A stretch of DNA of 64,000 nucleotides. Origin: Segatella copri. GTDB lineage: Bacteria; Bacteroidota; Bacteroidia; Bacteroidales; Bacteroidaceae. A program made the position numbers and the translations under genes. Positions within the stretch are counted from its first letter, which is position 1; each line of letters opens with the position of its first letter. Shown piece by piece: positions 1 through 8,857 of this stretch. The notes beneath the pieces are model-generated. The model saw only the letters and a list, made by a program, of their open reading frames with translations. It searched no databases and was not told the DNA's origin. The stretch is taken from positions 3,449,501 through 3,513,500 of the forward strand of contig NZ_CP042464.1 in assembly GCF_015074785.1 (NCBI RefSeq), read 5' to 3'.

Positions 1-1
1 G

Positions 2-73
2 GTTACTGAAATCGTTGACGTAACTCCATTACCACACAATGGTTGCCGTCCTCCAAAGCGTCGTCGTGTATAA
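2..73 (+). CDS. rpsK: 30S ribosomal protein S11, C-terminal end (partial)
   Basis: The first bases encode a partial frame ending in the S11 C-terminus, with the typical NGCRPPKRRRV tail just before the TAA stop. S11 sits on the small-subunit platform. The gene begins upstream of the window. It lies 57 bases ahead of rpsD, matching the usual alpha-operon order rpsM-rpsK-rpsD-rpoA-rplQ. Confidence 0.93.
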   Translation, partial: VTEIVDVTPLPHNGCRPPKRRRV

Positions 74-130
74 CGCTTGAGGTTAGCATTATTAATTAAG
101 ATACAAACAATATAGCATTTATATAATATT

Positions 131-736
131 ATGGCTAGATATATAGGTCCGAAATCTAAAATTGCGCGTCGTTTTGGTGAGCCAATCTTCGGCGCTGACA
201 AAGTTTTGTCCAAGAGAAACTTCCCTCCTGGACAGCATGGCAATAACCGTCGTCGTAAGATGTCTGAGTACGGTGTCATGTTGGCAGAGAAGCAGAAAGC
301 TAAGTACACTTATGGTGTATTAGAGCGTCAGTTCCGTAATATGTTTGATAAGGCTGCTAAGGCTGATGGTATTACTGGTGAGGTTCTTCTTCAGAATCTC
401 GAGTGCCGTCTTGATAACGTTGTTTTCCGTCTTGGTATCGCTCCAACACGTGCTGCTGCGCGTCAGTTGGTTGGTCACAAGCACATCGTTGTTGATGGTA
501 AGGTAGTTAATATCCCTTCATTCGCAGTTAAGCCTGGTATGGTTGTTGGTGTTCGTGAGAAGTCTAAGTCTCTCGAGGTTATCGAAGCAGCTCTTGCAGG
601 TTTCAATCATAGCAAGTACCCATGGATTGAGTGGGACGATAATTCAAAGAGCGGTAAGTTCTTGCACAAGCCAGAGCGTGCCGACATTCCAGAGAATATT
701 AAGGAGCAGTTAATCGTTGAGTTGTACTCTAAATAA
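131..736 (+). CDS. rpsD: 30S ribosomal protein S4
   Basis: A 201-residue protein that nucleates assembly of the 30S body. The N-terminus ([20 protein letters not shown]) and the S4 RNA-binding domain ([24 protein letters not shown], about residues 90-155) are diagnostic. Length is normal for the family. In many bacteria S4 is also the translational repressor of this operon; nothing here proves that. It lies 12 bases ahead of rpoA, so co-transcription is near certain. Confidence 0.98.
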   Translation: MARYIGPKSKIARRFGEPIFGADKVLSKRNFPPGQHGNNRRRKMSEYGVMLAEKQKAKYTYGVLERQFRNMFDKAAKADGITGEVLLQNLECRLDNVVFRLGIAPTRAAARQLVGHKHIVVDGKVVNIPSFAVKPGMVVGVREKSKSLEVIEAALAGFNHSKYPWIEWDDNSKSGKFLHKPERADIPENIKEQLIVELYSK

Positions 737-748
737 ATCATTACATTA

Positions 749-1744
749 ATGGCGATATTAGCATTTCAAAAACCTGATAAAGTAGTAATGTTAGAGGCTG
801 ATAACAAGTTCGGTAAGTTTGAATTCCGTCCTTTGGAGCCTGGCTTCGGTGTTACCATTGGTAACGCCTTGCGCCGCATTCTCCTTTCATCATTGGAGGG
901 TTATGCTGTTAACACGATCCGCATTGCGGGTGTTGAGCATGAGTTCTCTTCAGTTCCTGGTGTAAAGGAAGATGTTACTAACATTATCTTGAATCTCAAA
1001 CAAGTTCGATTCAAGCAAGTAGTAGAAGAATTCGAGAATGAGAAAGTTAGTATCACCGTTGAGAATTCTACAGAATTCAAAGCAGGTGATATCGGTAAGT
1101 ATCTGACTGGATTTGAAGTGTTAAACCCTGATTTGGTGATTTGTCATTTAGATGCCAAAGCTTCGATGCAGATCGATTTGACTATTAATAAGGGACGCGG
1201 TTATGTTCCTGCTGATGAGAATCGTCAATTCTGCACTGACGTTAACGTTCTCCCAATCGATTCCATCTACACCCCTATTCGTAATGTAAAGTACTCTGTA
1301 GAACCATATCGTGTTGAGCAAAAGACCGACTATGATAAGCTCGTGCTTGAAATTACAACAGATGGTTCCATTAGTCCAAAGGATGCACTGAAAGAGGCAG
1401 CGAAGATTCTTATTTATCACTTCATGCTCTTCTCTGATGAGAAGATTACTCTTGAGACTCAGGATCAGGAGAGCAATCAGGAGTTTGATGAAGAGGTTCT
1501 TCATATGCGCCAGTTGCTTAAGACTCGTCTCGTAGACATGAATCTTAGTGTTCGTGCCCTCAACTGCTTGAAGGCAGCTGATGTTGAGACTCTTGGTGAT
1601 TTGGTTCAGTTTAACAAGACTGACCTCTTGAAGTTCCGTAACTTTGGTAAGAAATCGCTCTCAGAGCTTGATGATTTGCTCGAGAGTCTGAATCTGTCTT
1701 TTGGAACTGATATTTCAAAGTATAAATTAGACAAGGAATCTTAA
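749..1744 (+). CDS. rpoA: DNA-directed RNA polymerase subunit alpha
   Basis: A 331-residue alpha subunit. The N-terminal domain (about 1-235) dimerises and scaffolds beta and beta-prime; it shows [20 protein letters not shown]. An acidic linker follows, then the C-terminal domain (about 255-320), which contacts upstream DNA and activators: [20 protein letters not shown] and [12 protein letters not shown]. Length is normal. It sits between rpsD and rplQ in the alpha operon. Confidence 0.98.
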   Translation: MAILAFQKPDKVVMLEADNKFGKFEFRPLEPGFGVTIGNALRRILLSSLEGYAVNTIRIAGVEHEFSSVPGVKEDVTNIILNLKQVRFKQVVEEFENEKVSITVENSTEFKAGDIGKYLTGFEVLNPDLVICHLDAKASMQIDLTINKGRGYVPADENRQFCTDVNVLPIDSIYTPIRNVKYSVEPYRVEQKTDYDKLVLEITTDGSISPKDALKEAAKILIYHFMLFSDEKITLETQDQESNQEFDEEVLHMRQLLKTRLVDMNLSVRALNCLKAADVETLGDLVQFNKTDLLKFRNFGKKSLSELDDLLESLNLSFGTDISKYKLDKES

Positions 1745-1774
1745 AGGTTCGTAGTCCAAAAAGCAAAAACAAAA

Positions 1775-2269
1775 ATGAGACATAATAAGAAATTCAACCA
1801 TTTAGGTCGTACTGCTTCTCATCGTAACGCGATGTTGGCTAACATGGCTTCATCACTTATCTTGAGCGAGCACAAAAGAATCACTACGACCCTCGCAAAG
1901 GCAAAGGCTCTTAAAAAGTATGTTGAGCCATTGATTACTCGTTCTAAGAACGATACAACAACTTCACGTCGTGTAGTTTTCCGTTATCTTCAGAATAAGT
2001 ATGCAGTTAAGGCTCTCTTCGGTGAGGTTGCTGAGAAGGTAGCTAACCGTCCAGGTGGTTACACTCGCGTAATCAAGTTGGGTACCCGTCAGGGTGATGC
2101 AGCTGAGATTGCTTTCATCGAGCTCGTTGACTTTGATGAGAATATGGCTAAGACTCAGAAGGCTGCTGCTAAGAAGACTCGTCGTAGTCGTAAGGCAACA
2201 AAGGCTGAAGAGGCTCCTGTAGCTGAGACTGAGGCTCCTGCAACTGAGGAGGCTCCAAAGGCTGAATAA
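1775..2269 (+). CDS. rplQ: 50S ribosomal protein L17
   Basis: A 164-residue L17 starting [20 protein letters not shown], a family hallmark. The conserved core ends near residue 125. Beyond it is a tail rich in Ala, Lys, Glu and Pro, absent from short L17 proteins such as that of E. coli and common in Bacteroidetes. It is the last gene of the alpha operon and is followed at once by a strong terminator. Confidence 0.97.
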   Translation: MRHNKKFNHLGRTASHRNAMLANMASSLILSEHKRITTTLAKAKALKKYVEPLITRSKNDTTTSRRVVFRYLQNKYAVKALFGEVAEKVANRPGGYTRVIKLGTRQGDAAEIAFIELVDFDENMAKTQKAAAKKTRRSRKATKAEEAPVAETEAPATEEAPKAE

Positions 2270-2293
2270 TTTTCAATCATCTCAGATAAATTT

Positions 2294-2325
2294 AGCGTCC
2301 TTGTCTTGACAAGGGCGCTTTTTTT
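2294..2325 (+). terminator. Rho-independent terminator of the alpha operon
   Basis: Stem AGCGTCCTTGTC / GACAAGGGCGCT with a TT loop (12 pairs, one G-U), then a run of T, 25 bases after the rplQ stop. Confidence 0.9.
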
Positions 2326-2385
2326 GTCCCTTTTTCAAAACTATCTGCTCTTTTAGGGTTTTTCCTAATCATTATTAGGGATTTT

Positions 2386-2419
2386 TTTGATTTTATTCTT
2401 TTAGTTCTTTGTATCTTTG
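2386..2419 (+). promoter_or_regulatory. Bacteroidetes-type promoter for the glycine-zipper lipoprotein
   Basis: TTTG at 2386-2389, 22 bases, then TATCTTTG at 2412-2419, matching the -33/-7 pattern. The ATG at 2440 lies about 20 bases downstream. Confidence 0.7.
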
Positions 2420-2439
2420 CAGCAGAAATTTAAAGCTTA

Positions 2440-3270
2440 ATGAAGATGAAAAATATTATGCTTTTAGTAGCTTGCTCTTCTTTGCTGTTGAGTAGCTGCG
2501 ATACTTATACGGGAAGTGGTGCTTATGCTGGTGCCACATTTGGTTCTATTCTTGGTTCTGCTATCGGTGGCTTGTCTGGTGGTCCTAGAGGTTCAGATAT
2601 GGGTACTATCATTGGCATGGCTGGTGGTGCTGCCGTTGGAGCGGCAATTGGTAGTCAGGCTGACCAGAAATCCCAGCAGCAAAGAGAATCTGTTTATCGA
2701 GATAGATCACACCGTGATCATCACTCTTATCAGGATGGAGTTTATCAGCAATCTTCACCTGTTTATTCCAATGACGAAATCTTTGATTCAACTAATTCGG
2801 GAGATGATAGGATTTATGATTTCAATGATAGGGATTATACCGGAAGTTATAGTGCTCAGCAGCCTGTTGCCACTATTCCTAGTTCTACACTGGAAGAACT
2901 TGGTCAGAATTATGCTTATTCCTCATCTTTGGAAATAATGAATGCCCGTTTTGTCGATTCAAATGAGGACAATACTTTGAATCGGAATGAAACAGCCAAG
3001 GTTATTTTTGAAATCCGAAATAACGGACCTCACACTTTATTTGATGTAGTTCCTGCCGTTATTGAGACTACCGGCAATAAGCATATTTTCATATCTCCAA
3101 GTGTTCATGTAGAAAGTATTGCTCCTGGCCATGTGATTCGATATACGGCAATGGTCAAGGCTGATAACCGTTTGAAGAATGGTACTGCTTGTTTCTGTGT
3201 TTCTGTTATACACGGCGGTAAGACGATTTCCAAAGTTAATCAGTTTGATATTCCGACAAAATCCAGATAA
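2440..3270 (+). CDS. Glycine-zipper lipoprotein with a C-terminal beta-sandwich-like domain
   Basis: A 276-residue predicted lipoprotein. The signal peptide ends in a lipobox (LLLSSC, Cys about residue 20). Residues about 25-75 form a glycine-zipper stretch with repeated small residues (SILGSAIGGLSGG, GGAAVGAAIGSQ), as in outer-membrane-associated lipoproteins. The middle is polar and low complexity. Residues about 165-276 look like a CARDB/NEW3-type beta-sandwich (ARFVDSNEDNTLNRNET, FEIRNNGPHTL). A role in the envelope is likely but the function is unknown. Own promoter and shared terminator make it monocistronic. Confidence 0.85.
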   Translation: MKMKNIMLLVACSSLLLSSCDTYTGSGAYAGATFGSILGSAIGGLSGGPRGSDMGTIIGMAGGAAVGAAIGSQADQKSQQQRESVYRDRSHRDHHSYQDGVYQQSSPVYSNDEIFDSTNSGDDRIYDFNDRDYTGSYSAQQPVATIPSSTLEELGQNYAYSSSLEIMNARFVDSNEDNTLNRNETAKVIFEIRNNGPHTLFDVVPAVIETTGNKHIFISPSVHVESIAPGHVIRYTAMVKADNRLKNGTACFCVSVIHGGKTISKVNQFDIPTKSR

Positions 3271-3335
3271 TATTCCGGTAAGATTATGAATTTGTATGAT
3301 AGTATCTTATTTTAGGATTCTGTTATATATAAAAA

Positions 3336-3377
3336 GGTAAAGGCGAGAATTAATGATGATTCTCGCCTTTACTTTTT
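3336..3377. terminator. Bidirectional terminator between convergent genes
   Basis: GTAAAGGCGAGAAT pairs with ATTCTCGCCTTTAC across an 8-base loop, flanked by A-rich and T-rich runs, so it can work in both directions. The loop contains the stop codon of the minus-strand RlpA-like gene. Confidence 0.88.
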
Positions 3378-3967
3378 GCTATATCTGTATTGTGCTTTTT
3401 TAGTTCATCCTTTGTTACCTCTTTGCTTTTATGGCGCTCTGTTTTATTTATTACCTTTGAAGTAATTTTATTTGTTTCTTTTTTACTGCTGTGATGATTA
3501 TCCTTATTCCTGTCAGTAGTTCCCCACTTGTTAGGAAATTCATATTCAGTTTCAGCCACTTCGAAATCAATCTTAGGCAATTTTGTGTCCTCTGGTTTGT
3601 AAGGAATCGGGTTTTCCACCATTTCAACTTTTACAGAAGCTACGCCTTGTGAAATCATACCAATTTCTTTTGCAGCCTTCCATGATAGGTCAATGATTCT
3701 ACCTCTTCCAAACGGCCCTCTGTCGATGACTTTTACGATCGTACTCTTGCCATTGCTAAGGTTTGTAACCTTGAGATGCGTTCCGAAGGGATAAAACCGA
3801 TGTGCACATGTTAAACTGTCATGATGTATTCTCTGTCCGCTTGCAGAGCGGGCACCTGTTGCTCTCTTAGAGTAAAATGAAGCCTTGCCGTGCTGATGCT
3901 TTTGTCCGTAGCATGGAACCAGGCTGAATATAGCCAAGATGGCTGTGATGAAAGATTTTGTGACCAT
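3350..3967 (-). CDS. RlpA-like septal ring lytic transglycosylase family protein
   Basis: A 205-residue exported protein with a signal peptide (about 1-21). The double-psi beta-barrel (about 25-115) carries the RlpA signatures GKASFYSKRATGARSASG, FGTHLKVTNL and VIDRGPFGRGRIIDLS. RlpA proteins cleave glycan strands lacking stem peptides or act at septa. The C-terminal 80 residues are Lys-rich and charged with no SPOR domain visible, unlike E. coli RlpA. The stop codon lies in the loop of the downstream terminator. Confidence 0.9.
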   Translation of the reverse strand: MVTKSFITAILAIFSLVPCYGQKHQHGKASFYSKRATGARSASGQRIHHDSLTCAHRFYPFGTHLKVTNLSNGKSTIVKVIDRGPFGRGRIIDLSWKAAKEIGMISQGVASVKVEMVENPIPYKPEDTKLPKIDFEVAETEYEFPNKWGTTDRNKDNHHSSKKETNKITSKVINKTERHKSKEVTKDELKKHNTDIAKSKGENHH

Positions 3968-3986
3968 ATCTTCTTGTTTTATAGCG

Positions 3987-3994
3987 CAAATATA
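3987..3994 (-). promoter_or_regulatory. -7 element (TATATTTG) for the RlpA-like gene
   Basis: Read on the minus strand, TATATTTG lies 19 bases upstream of the ATG at 3967. No clear TTTG -33 box is seen. Confidence 0.6.
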
Positions 3995-4036
3995 AAAAAA
4001 AATGCTGAAAGATGCAAGTAAATCTCAGAAAATCAG

Positions 4037-4044
4037 TATCTTTG
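4037..4044 (+). promoter_or_regulatory. -7 element (TATCTTTG) that decides the start of the PEP-synthase-like gene
   Basis: TATCTTTG lies 20 bases before the ATG at 4065. The in-frame ATG at 4002 would be upstream of transcription start, so 4065 is preferred. The -33 region is poor. Confidence 0.65.
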
Positions 4045-4064
4045 CACAAACTTTAACTTCATTT

Positions 4065-7000
4065 ATGGAAAATAATATACCTCAGGAGTGGAATAAATTC
4101 TACTTGAAAGACGTATCGTTTGTGAATCTGATGATGCGCCGTATCTACAATGTATTGATTGTAGCCAATCCTTACGATGCGTTCATGCTTGAAGATGATG
4201 GACGTATCGAAGAGAAGATATATAATGAATATATGGAGCTGGGTCTCCGCTATCCGCCAACCTTTACTCAGGTTTCTACTACCGAAGAGGCTGCTGCCGT
4301 GCTGCGTTCTACCGTCATTGATCTTGTGATTTGCATGCCTGGCAATGCTGATAATGATGCCTTCGACGTAGCGCGCGACATCAAGGGTAAGTTTCCCAAT
4401 ATCCATTGTGTAGTTCTTACGCCTTTCTCTCATGGTATTACCAAGCGTATGCAGAATGAAGACTTGAGTATCTTCGATTATGTCTTCTGCTGGCTTGGCA
4501 ACACCAATCTTATTCTTTCTATCATCAAGCTGATAGAGGATAAGATGAATCTTGAACATGACATACAGGAAGCAGGCGTGCAGATGATTCTCCTGGTAGA
4601 AGATTCTATCCGTTTCTATAGTTCTATATTGCCTAATCTTTATAATTATATATTGGAGCAGAGCAAGAACTTTTCTCAGGAGGCTCTGAACCGGCATGCG
4701 GCTACCATGCGTATGCGTGGCCGTCCTAAGGTGGTTTTGGCTCGTACTTACGAGGAAGCCCAGAAACTGTATGATAAGTATTCTGATAACACGTTGGGTG
4801 TAATCAGCGATGCACGTTTCCCGTTAAAGAGTGCTGCCAAAGCTTTTGGTAATGAGGTGATGCCTGAAGAGAAGCCTAAGCATCGTACAGATACTTTCGG
4901 TCGCGAGAAATGTCCTGATGCAGGTTTGCAACTCTTCCGTTATATCAGGAAGAACGATCCTTTCGTTCCGCTTATCATAGAAAGTTCTGAAAGTGAGAAC
5001 CGTGCGAAGGCAGAGGCAGAAGGTTTCCGCTTTGTTGACAAGAACTCGAAGAAGATGAGCGTAGATCTTCGCCGTCTGATGGAAGAGCACATGGGCTTTG
5101 GCGATTTCATATTCCGTGATCCTAAGACTCATGAGGAAATTATGCGCATTCATAGTTTGAAGGAATTGCAGGATAACATCTTCAATATTCCTAACGATTC
5201 CATGCTCTATCATATCAGCCGCAACCACATGAGCCGTTGGCTTTGTGCTCGTGCCATCTTCCCTGTATCTGCTTTCCTGAAGCATGTTACCTGGGAGAAA
5301 TTACAGGATGTAGATGCTCACCGACAGATTATCTTCGATGCTATCGTGCAGTATCGTCACATGAAAAACATCGGTGTAGTGGCTGTTTTCGACCGCATGA
5401 AGTTTGACAAGTATGCCCACTTTGCCCGCATCGGTGAAGGTTCCCTGGGCGGAAAGGGTAGGGGACTAGCCTTCCTCGACAACATCATCAAGCGCCATCC
5501 TGAGTTCAACCAGTTTGAGAATGCCACCGTGCAGATTCCGAAGACCGTGGTGCTCTGTACCGATATCTTCGACGAGTTCATGATGAGCAACAATCTCTAT
5601 CCGATAGCTTTGAGTGATGCTAGCGACGATGAGATTCTGAAGCACTTCCTGCATGCCCAGCTGTCCGATTCGCTGATAGCCGACTTCTTCACCTTCTTTG
5701 AGGCAACCAAGAGTCCTATCGCAATCCGTTCAAGTTCGCTGCTCGAAGATGCCCACTATCAGCCGTTTGCCGGTATTTATTCTACCTATATGATTCCGTA
5801 TCTGGAAGATAAGTATCAGATGCTGCAGATGCTGGCCTGTGCCATCAAGGGTGTCTATGCTTCTGTGTTCTATCGCGACTCGAAGGCTTACATGACTGCT
5901 ACGAGCAATGTCATCGATCAGGAAAAGATGGCTGTTATCTTGCAGCAGGTTGTGGGTAAAGACTATGGTACAAGGTTTTATCCTACCATGAGCGGTGTGC
6001 TCCGTTCGCTCAATTATTATCCGATAGGTGATGAAGAGGCTGAAGAGGGTATAGCCAGTCTTGCCTTGGGCTTGGGTAAATATATCGTAGATGGAGGTCA
6101 GACCCTTCGTGTTTGTCCTTACCATCCGAATCAGGTGCTCCAGACATCGGAAACCGAGCTGGCTCTGCGCGACACCCAGACCCAGTTCTATGCGCTGGAT
6201 ATGAAGCATGTGGGCAATGATTTCAAGGTAGACGATGGCTTTAATATTCTCAAACTCCGGGTGAAGGATGCTGTAGAAGACCAGAGTCTTACCTATATCG
6301 CATCTACTTTCGATCCGTACGATCAGGTCATCAATGATGGAGTCTATGAGAATGGCCGCAAACTGATAACCTTCTCAAGTGTGCTCCAGCATGGAGTAGT
6401 GCCTTTGCCAGAGATACTGCAGATGTCGATGAAGTATGGAGCAGGCGCTATGCGCAGACCTGTGGAGATTGAGTTTGCCTGCAATATCAATAATGACAGG
6501 AGCTGCGAATTCTATCTTCTTCAGATTCGTCCTATCGTCGATGCCAAGGAAATGCTTGATGAAGATGTGAAGGCTATCCCTGATTCCGACTGCCTGTTGC
6601 GTTCGCACAATTCGTTGGGTCATGGAATCAGCGAAGATGTGGTTGATGTGGTTTATGTGAAGTATGATGACCATTTCTCTGCGATGAATAATTTTTATGT
6701 AGCCGATGATATAGAACGAATCAACCGCAAGTTCCTTGCTGACGGCAAGAACTATGTGCTGATAGGTCCTGGCCGTTGGGGCTCCAGCGACCATTATCTG
6801 GGTGTACCTGTAAAGTGGCCGCATATCAGCGCTGCCCGGGTTATCGTAGAGGTGGCTCTGAAGAATTACAATATCGATCCAAGCCAAGGTACTCACTTCT
6901 TCCAGAACCTCACCTCTTTTGGCGTGGGATACTTTACAGTAGATACAAATACCGGTGAAGGCGGCTTTGTAAATAAGGAAATCCTGGATGCAATGCCGGC

Positions 7001-7106
7001 TGTCGAGGAGACGCAATATGTCCGTCATGTGCGCTTTGAATACCCGATGAGAATTCTGATGGATGGAAAGAAACAGGAGGGAGCCGTCTTGATTCCGAAG
7101 GAATGA
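4065..7106 (+). CDS. Receiver-domain / PEP-synthase N-domain-like fusion protein
   Basis: With the start at 4065 the protein is 1013 residues. It begins with two receiver-like folds: a degenerate one (NVLIVANPYDAFMLEDDG, about 28-165) and a second opening with LLVEDSIRFYSSILPN (about 175-345). Residues about 450-870 resemble the pyruvate/ATP-grasp domain of PEP synthase and PPDK (GEGSLGGKGRGLAFLDNI; PIAIRSSSLLEDAHYQPFAG). The swivelling phospho-His domain and the PEP-binding barrel are missing, so it cannot be a normal PEP synthase. A regulatory or phosphotransfer role coupled to a signalling input is possible but unproven. It ends with a distinct domain (LIGPGRWGSSD). Confidence 0.8.
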   Translation: MENNIPQEWNKFYLKDVSFVNLMMRRIYNVLIVANPYDAFMLEDDGRIEEKIYNEYMELGLRYPPTFTQVSTTEEAAAVLRSTVIDLVICMPGNADNDAFDVARDIKGKFPNIHCVVLTPFSHGITKRMQNEDLSIFDYVFCWLGNTNLILSIIKLIEDKMNLEHDIQEAGVQMILLVEDSIRFYSSILPNLYNYILEQSKNFSQEALNRHAATMRMRGRPKVVLARTYEEAQKLYDKYSDNTLGVISDARFPLKSAAKAFGNEVMPEEKPKHRTDTFGREKCPDAGLQLFRYIRKNDPFVPLIIESSESENRAKAEAEGFRFVDKNSKKMSVDLRRLMEEHMGFGDFIFRDPKTHEEIMRIHSLKELQDNIFNIPNDSMLYHISRNHMSRWLCARAIFPVSAFLKHVTWEKLQDVDAHRQIIFDAIVQYRHMKNIGVVAVFDRMKFDKYAHFARIGEGSLGGKGRGLAFLDNIIKRHPEFNQFENATVQIPKTVVLCTDIFDEFMMSNNLYPIALSDASDDEILKHFLHAQLSDSLIADFFTFFEATKSPIAIRSSSLLEDAHYQPFAGIYSTYMIPYLEDKYQMLQMLACAIKGVYASVFYRDSKAYMTATSNVIDQEKMAVILQQVVGKDYGTRFYPTMSGVLRSLNYYPIGDEEAEEGIASLALGLGKYIVDGGQTLRVCPYHPNQVLQTSETELALRDTQTQFYALDMKHVGNDFKVDDGFNILKLRVKDAVEDQSLTYIASTFDPYDQVINDGVYENGRKLITFSSVLQHGVVPLPEILQMSMKYGAGAMRRPVEIEFACNINNDRSCEFYLLQIRPIVDAKEMLDEDVKAIPDSDCLLRSHNSLGHGISEDVVDVVYVKYDDHFSAMNNFYVADDIERINRKFLADGKNYVLIGPGRWGSSDHYLGVPVKWPHISAARVIVEVALKNYNIDPSQGTHFFQNLTSFGVGYFTVDTNTGEGGFVNKEILDAMPAVEETQYVRHVRFEYPMRILMDGKKQEGAVLIPKE

Positions 7107-7185
7107 CGGGAAGAGTTGTCTCTGAATAGACATCAGAAACGTTCTATTTCTAGTTAAAGATGTATTTACAGTAGGATAAAATCTT

Positions 7186-7267
7186 CGTTCATCGACGTTG
7201 AATGTCCGTTCATCGACGTTGAACCGCCATTCATCGACGTTGAACCGCCGTTCAACGTCGATGAACG
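7186..7267. repeat. Three 21-bp direct repeats plus one inverted copy
   Basis: The core TTCATCGACGTTGAA recurs at exact 21-base steps (units starting 7186, 7207, 7228), then its reverse complement appears at 7251-7267 after the six-base loop CCGCCG. The last direct unit and the inverted one form a hairpin of about 17 pairs. It lies between convergent-free genes, about 80 bases after the preceding stop, with no T-run, so it is not a standard terminator. Confidence 0.9.
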
Positions 7268-7330
7268 GAGATTTCATCTGATAGTAAAGACAATTTTATT
7301 TGATATAAACAACAAATAATACTGGGAATG

Positions 7331-7362
7331 TTTGGAATTTCCATCGAAAAGCCTTACCTTTG
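7331..7362 (+). promoter_or_regulatory. Consensus promoter for the sugar permease
   Basis: TTTG at 7331-7334, 20 bases, TACCTTTG at 7355-7362, with the ATG at 7386. Confidence 0.8.
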
Positions 7363-7385
7363 TTCCCAGCTAAAATGAATGCCTT

Positions 7386-8612
7386 ATGAATATGTTAACA
7401 GAACAACAGACAGAAACAAATCAGACAAACGACAGGAAATATCTTGTCCCGTTCATTCTCATTACGTCGCTCTTCTTTTTGTGGGGCTTCGCTCGTGCCA
7501 TTCTGGATGTACTCAACAAGCACTTCCAGAATGCTCTGCACATCAGTATTACTCATTCCGCCCTTATTCAGGTTACCACCTATCTGGGTTATTTCCTGAT
7601 GGCAATACCTGCTGGCTTCTTTATCAACCGGTATGGTTATCGCCGTGGCGTGGTCTTCGGTCTGCTCCTCTTTGGTATTGGCGCTTTGCTCTTTATCCCG
7701 GGTGCTGCGGTGGGCAGTTTCTCAGCATTCCTGCTCTGCCTTTTCATTATCGGGTGCGGTCTGGTGTTTTTGGAAACAGCCGCCAATCCTTATGTTACCG
7801 AACTGGGTGCCAAGGAAACAGCTACCAGCCGACTGAACTTATCGCAGTCGTTTAATGGATTGGGTGGCATTTTCGCCACACTTTGCATCGGTCAGTTCCT
7901 CTTCAACCATACCGAAGAGGGCGGCAATGTGGTGGTGCCTTATACCATTCTGGGTATTCTGGTGCTGGTGATAGCTCTGGTCTTCTCGCGTGTAGATTTA
8001 CCGGAAATCAGTCATGTGGCAACAGCAGAAGATGAAGCAGCCGGTTCTAATATCAGCAAACTCTTTTCCCATCACAAGATGTTTGTGTTTGGACTTCTGG
8101 CTTTGCTGAGCTATGAAGTGGCAGAGATTTCAATCAATTCCTATTTCATCAATTTCGTAACGGGCATGAAATGGATGGACGACCGCACGGCTTCCGTAGC
8201 CCTGACTTGTGCGCTGGCATTCTTTATGGTAGGCAGATTCCTTGGTTCCTGGATTATGCGCCGAATCAAGGCTACAACGATGTTGCTGATCTGTGCTGTG
8301 GGGTGTGTTGTCTGTATACTTTTAGTTCTGTCAAATCTGGGTAAGCTATCGCTGGTAGCCCTGCTTTGCAACTATATGTTCGAGGCCATCATGTTCCCTA
8401 CCATCTTCAGTATCGCCCTCACGGGTTTGGGCAACCTAACCAAGACAGCCTCTTCGCTTCTGATGATGACGCCAATAGGAGGTTGCGGCTTCCTGTTGAT
8501 GGGACTCATCGCCGACCGTACTCATTTCACGCTTCCTTTCCTGGTACCGCTCGTAGGATTTGTCATCGTTCTGGCTTATGCGGTTCGTGAATATAAACTT
8601 GCCAAGAAGTAA
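7386..8612 (+). CDS. FucP/GluP-type sugar:H+ symporter (MFS)
   Basis: A 408-residue inner-membrane protein with about 12 hydrophobic segments. Family signatures of the fucose/glucose-galactose permease group are visible: SLFFLWGFARAILDVLNKHFQ near residue 30 and FLETAANPYVTELG near residue 135. Members import L-fucose, glucose, galactose or related sugars with protons; the substrate cannot be read from sequence. It has its own strong promoter. The next gene, fructose-bisphosphate aldolase, has a separate promoter. Confidence 0.9.
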   Translation: MNMLTEQQTETNQTNDRKYLVPFILITSLFFLWGFARAILDVLNKHFQNALHISITHSALIQVTTYLGYFLMAIPAGFFINRYGYRRGVVFGLLLFGIGALLFIPGAAVGSFSAFLLCLFIIGCGLVFLETAANPYVTELGAKETATSRLNLSQSFNGLGGIFATLCIGQFLFNHTEEGGNVVVPYTILGILVLVIALVFSRVDLPEISHVATAEDEAAGSNISKLFSHHKMFVFGLLALLSYEVAEISINSYFINFVTGMKWMDDRTASVALTCALAFFMVGRFLGSWIMRRIKATTMLLICAVGCVVCILLVLSNLGKLSLVALLCNYMFEAIMFPTIFSIALTGLGNLTKTASSLLMMTPIGGCGFLLMGLIADRTHFTLPFLVPLVGFVIVLAYAVREYKLAKK

Positions 8613-8737
8613 CAGACGGTTGGACAGAAAGATGTTAAATTGCTAACTGCGTTTAGCAAAACCTTTATGGTTAGTAGGGTATTGGTACGGAATTAACTTT
8701 TTTAACTCGATTGCAACACGAAAAATCGAATTATCAT

Positions 8738-8768
8738 TTTGCTGTCTCAAAAGAAAAAGGTAAATTTG
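8738..8768 (+). promoter_or_regulatory. Consensus promoter for class II aldolase
   Basis: TTTG at 8738-8741, 19 bases, TAAATTTG at 8761-8768. The leader to the ATG at 8858 is about 80 bases. The rest of 8613-8737 shows only a weak TTGCTAA/TTAGCAA inverted repeat. Confidence 0.8.
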
Positions 8769-8857
8769 CACTCGGTAAGGAGAGAGCCTCATAAGTTCTA
8801 CACCTTATTATATATAAAAAAAAGAATGTTTCATTAAACAATAAATTAAGTAAAATT

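Noticed and set aside
4002-4064. Longer N-terminus for the PEP-synthase-like protein
   Set aside because: The -7 element at 4037-4044 lies downstream of that ATG, so the transcript would not contain it.
6375-7277. 300-codon minus-strand frame opposite the PEP-synthase-like gene, with heptad-like repeats at its start
   Set aside because: It is the antisense of a clear gene; the heptads are only the 21-bp DNA repeat read in frame.
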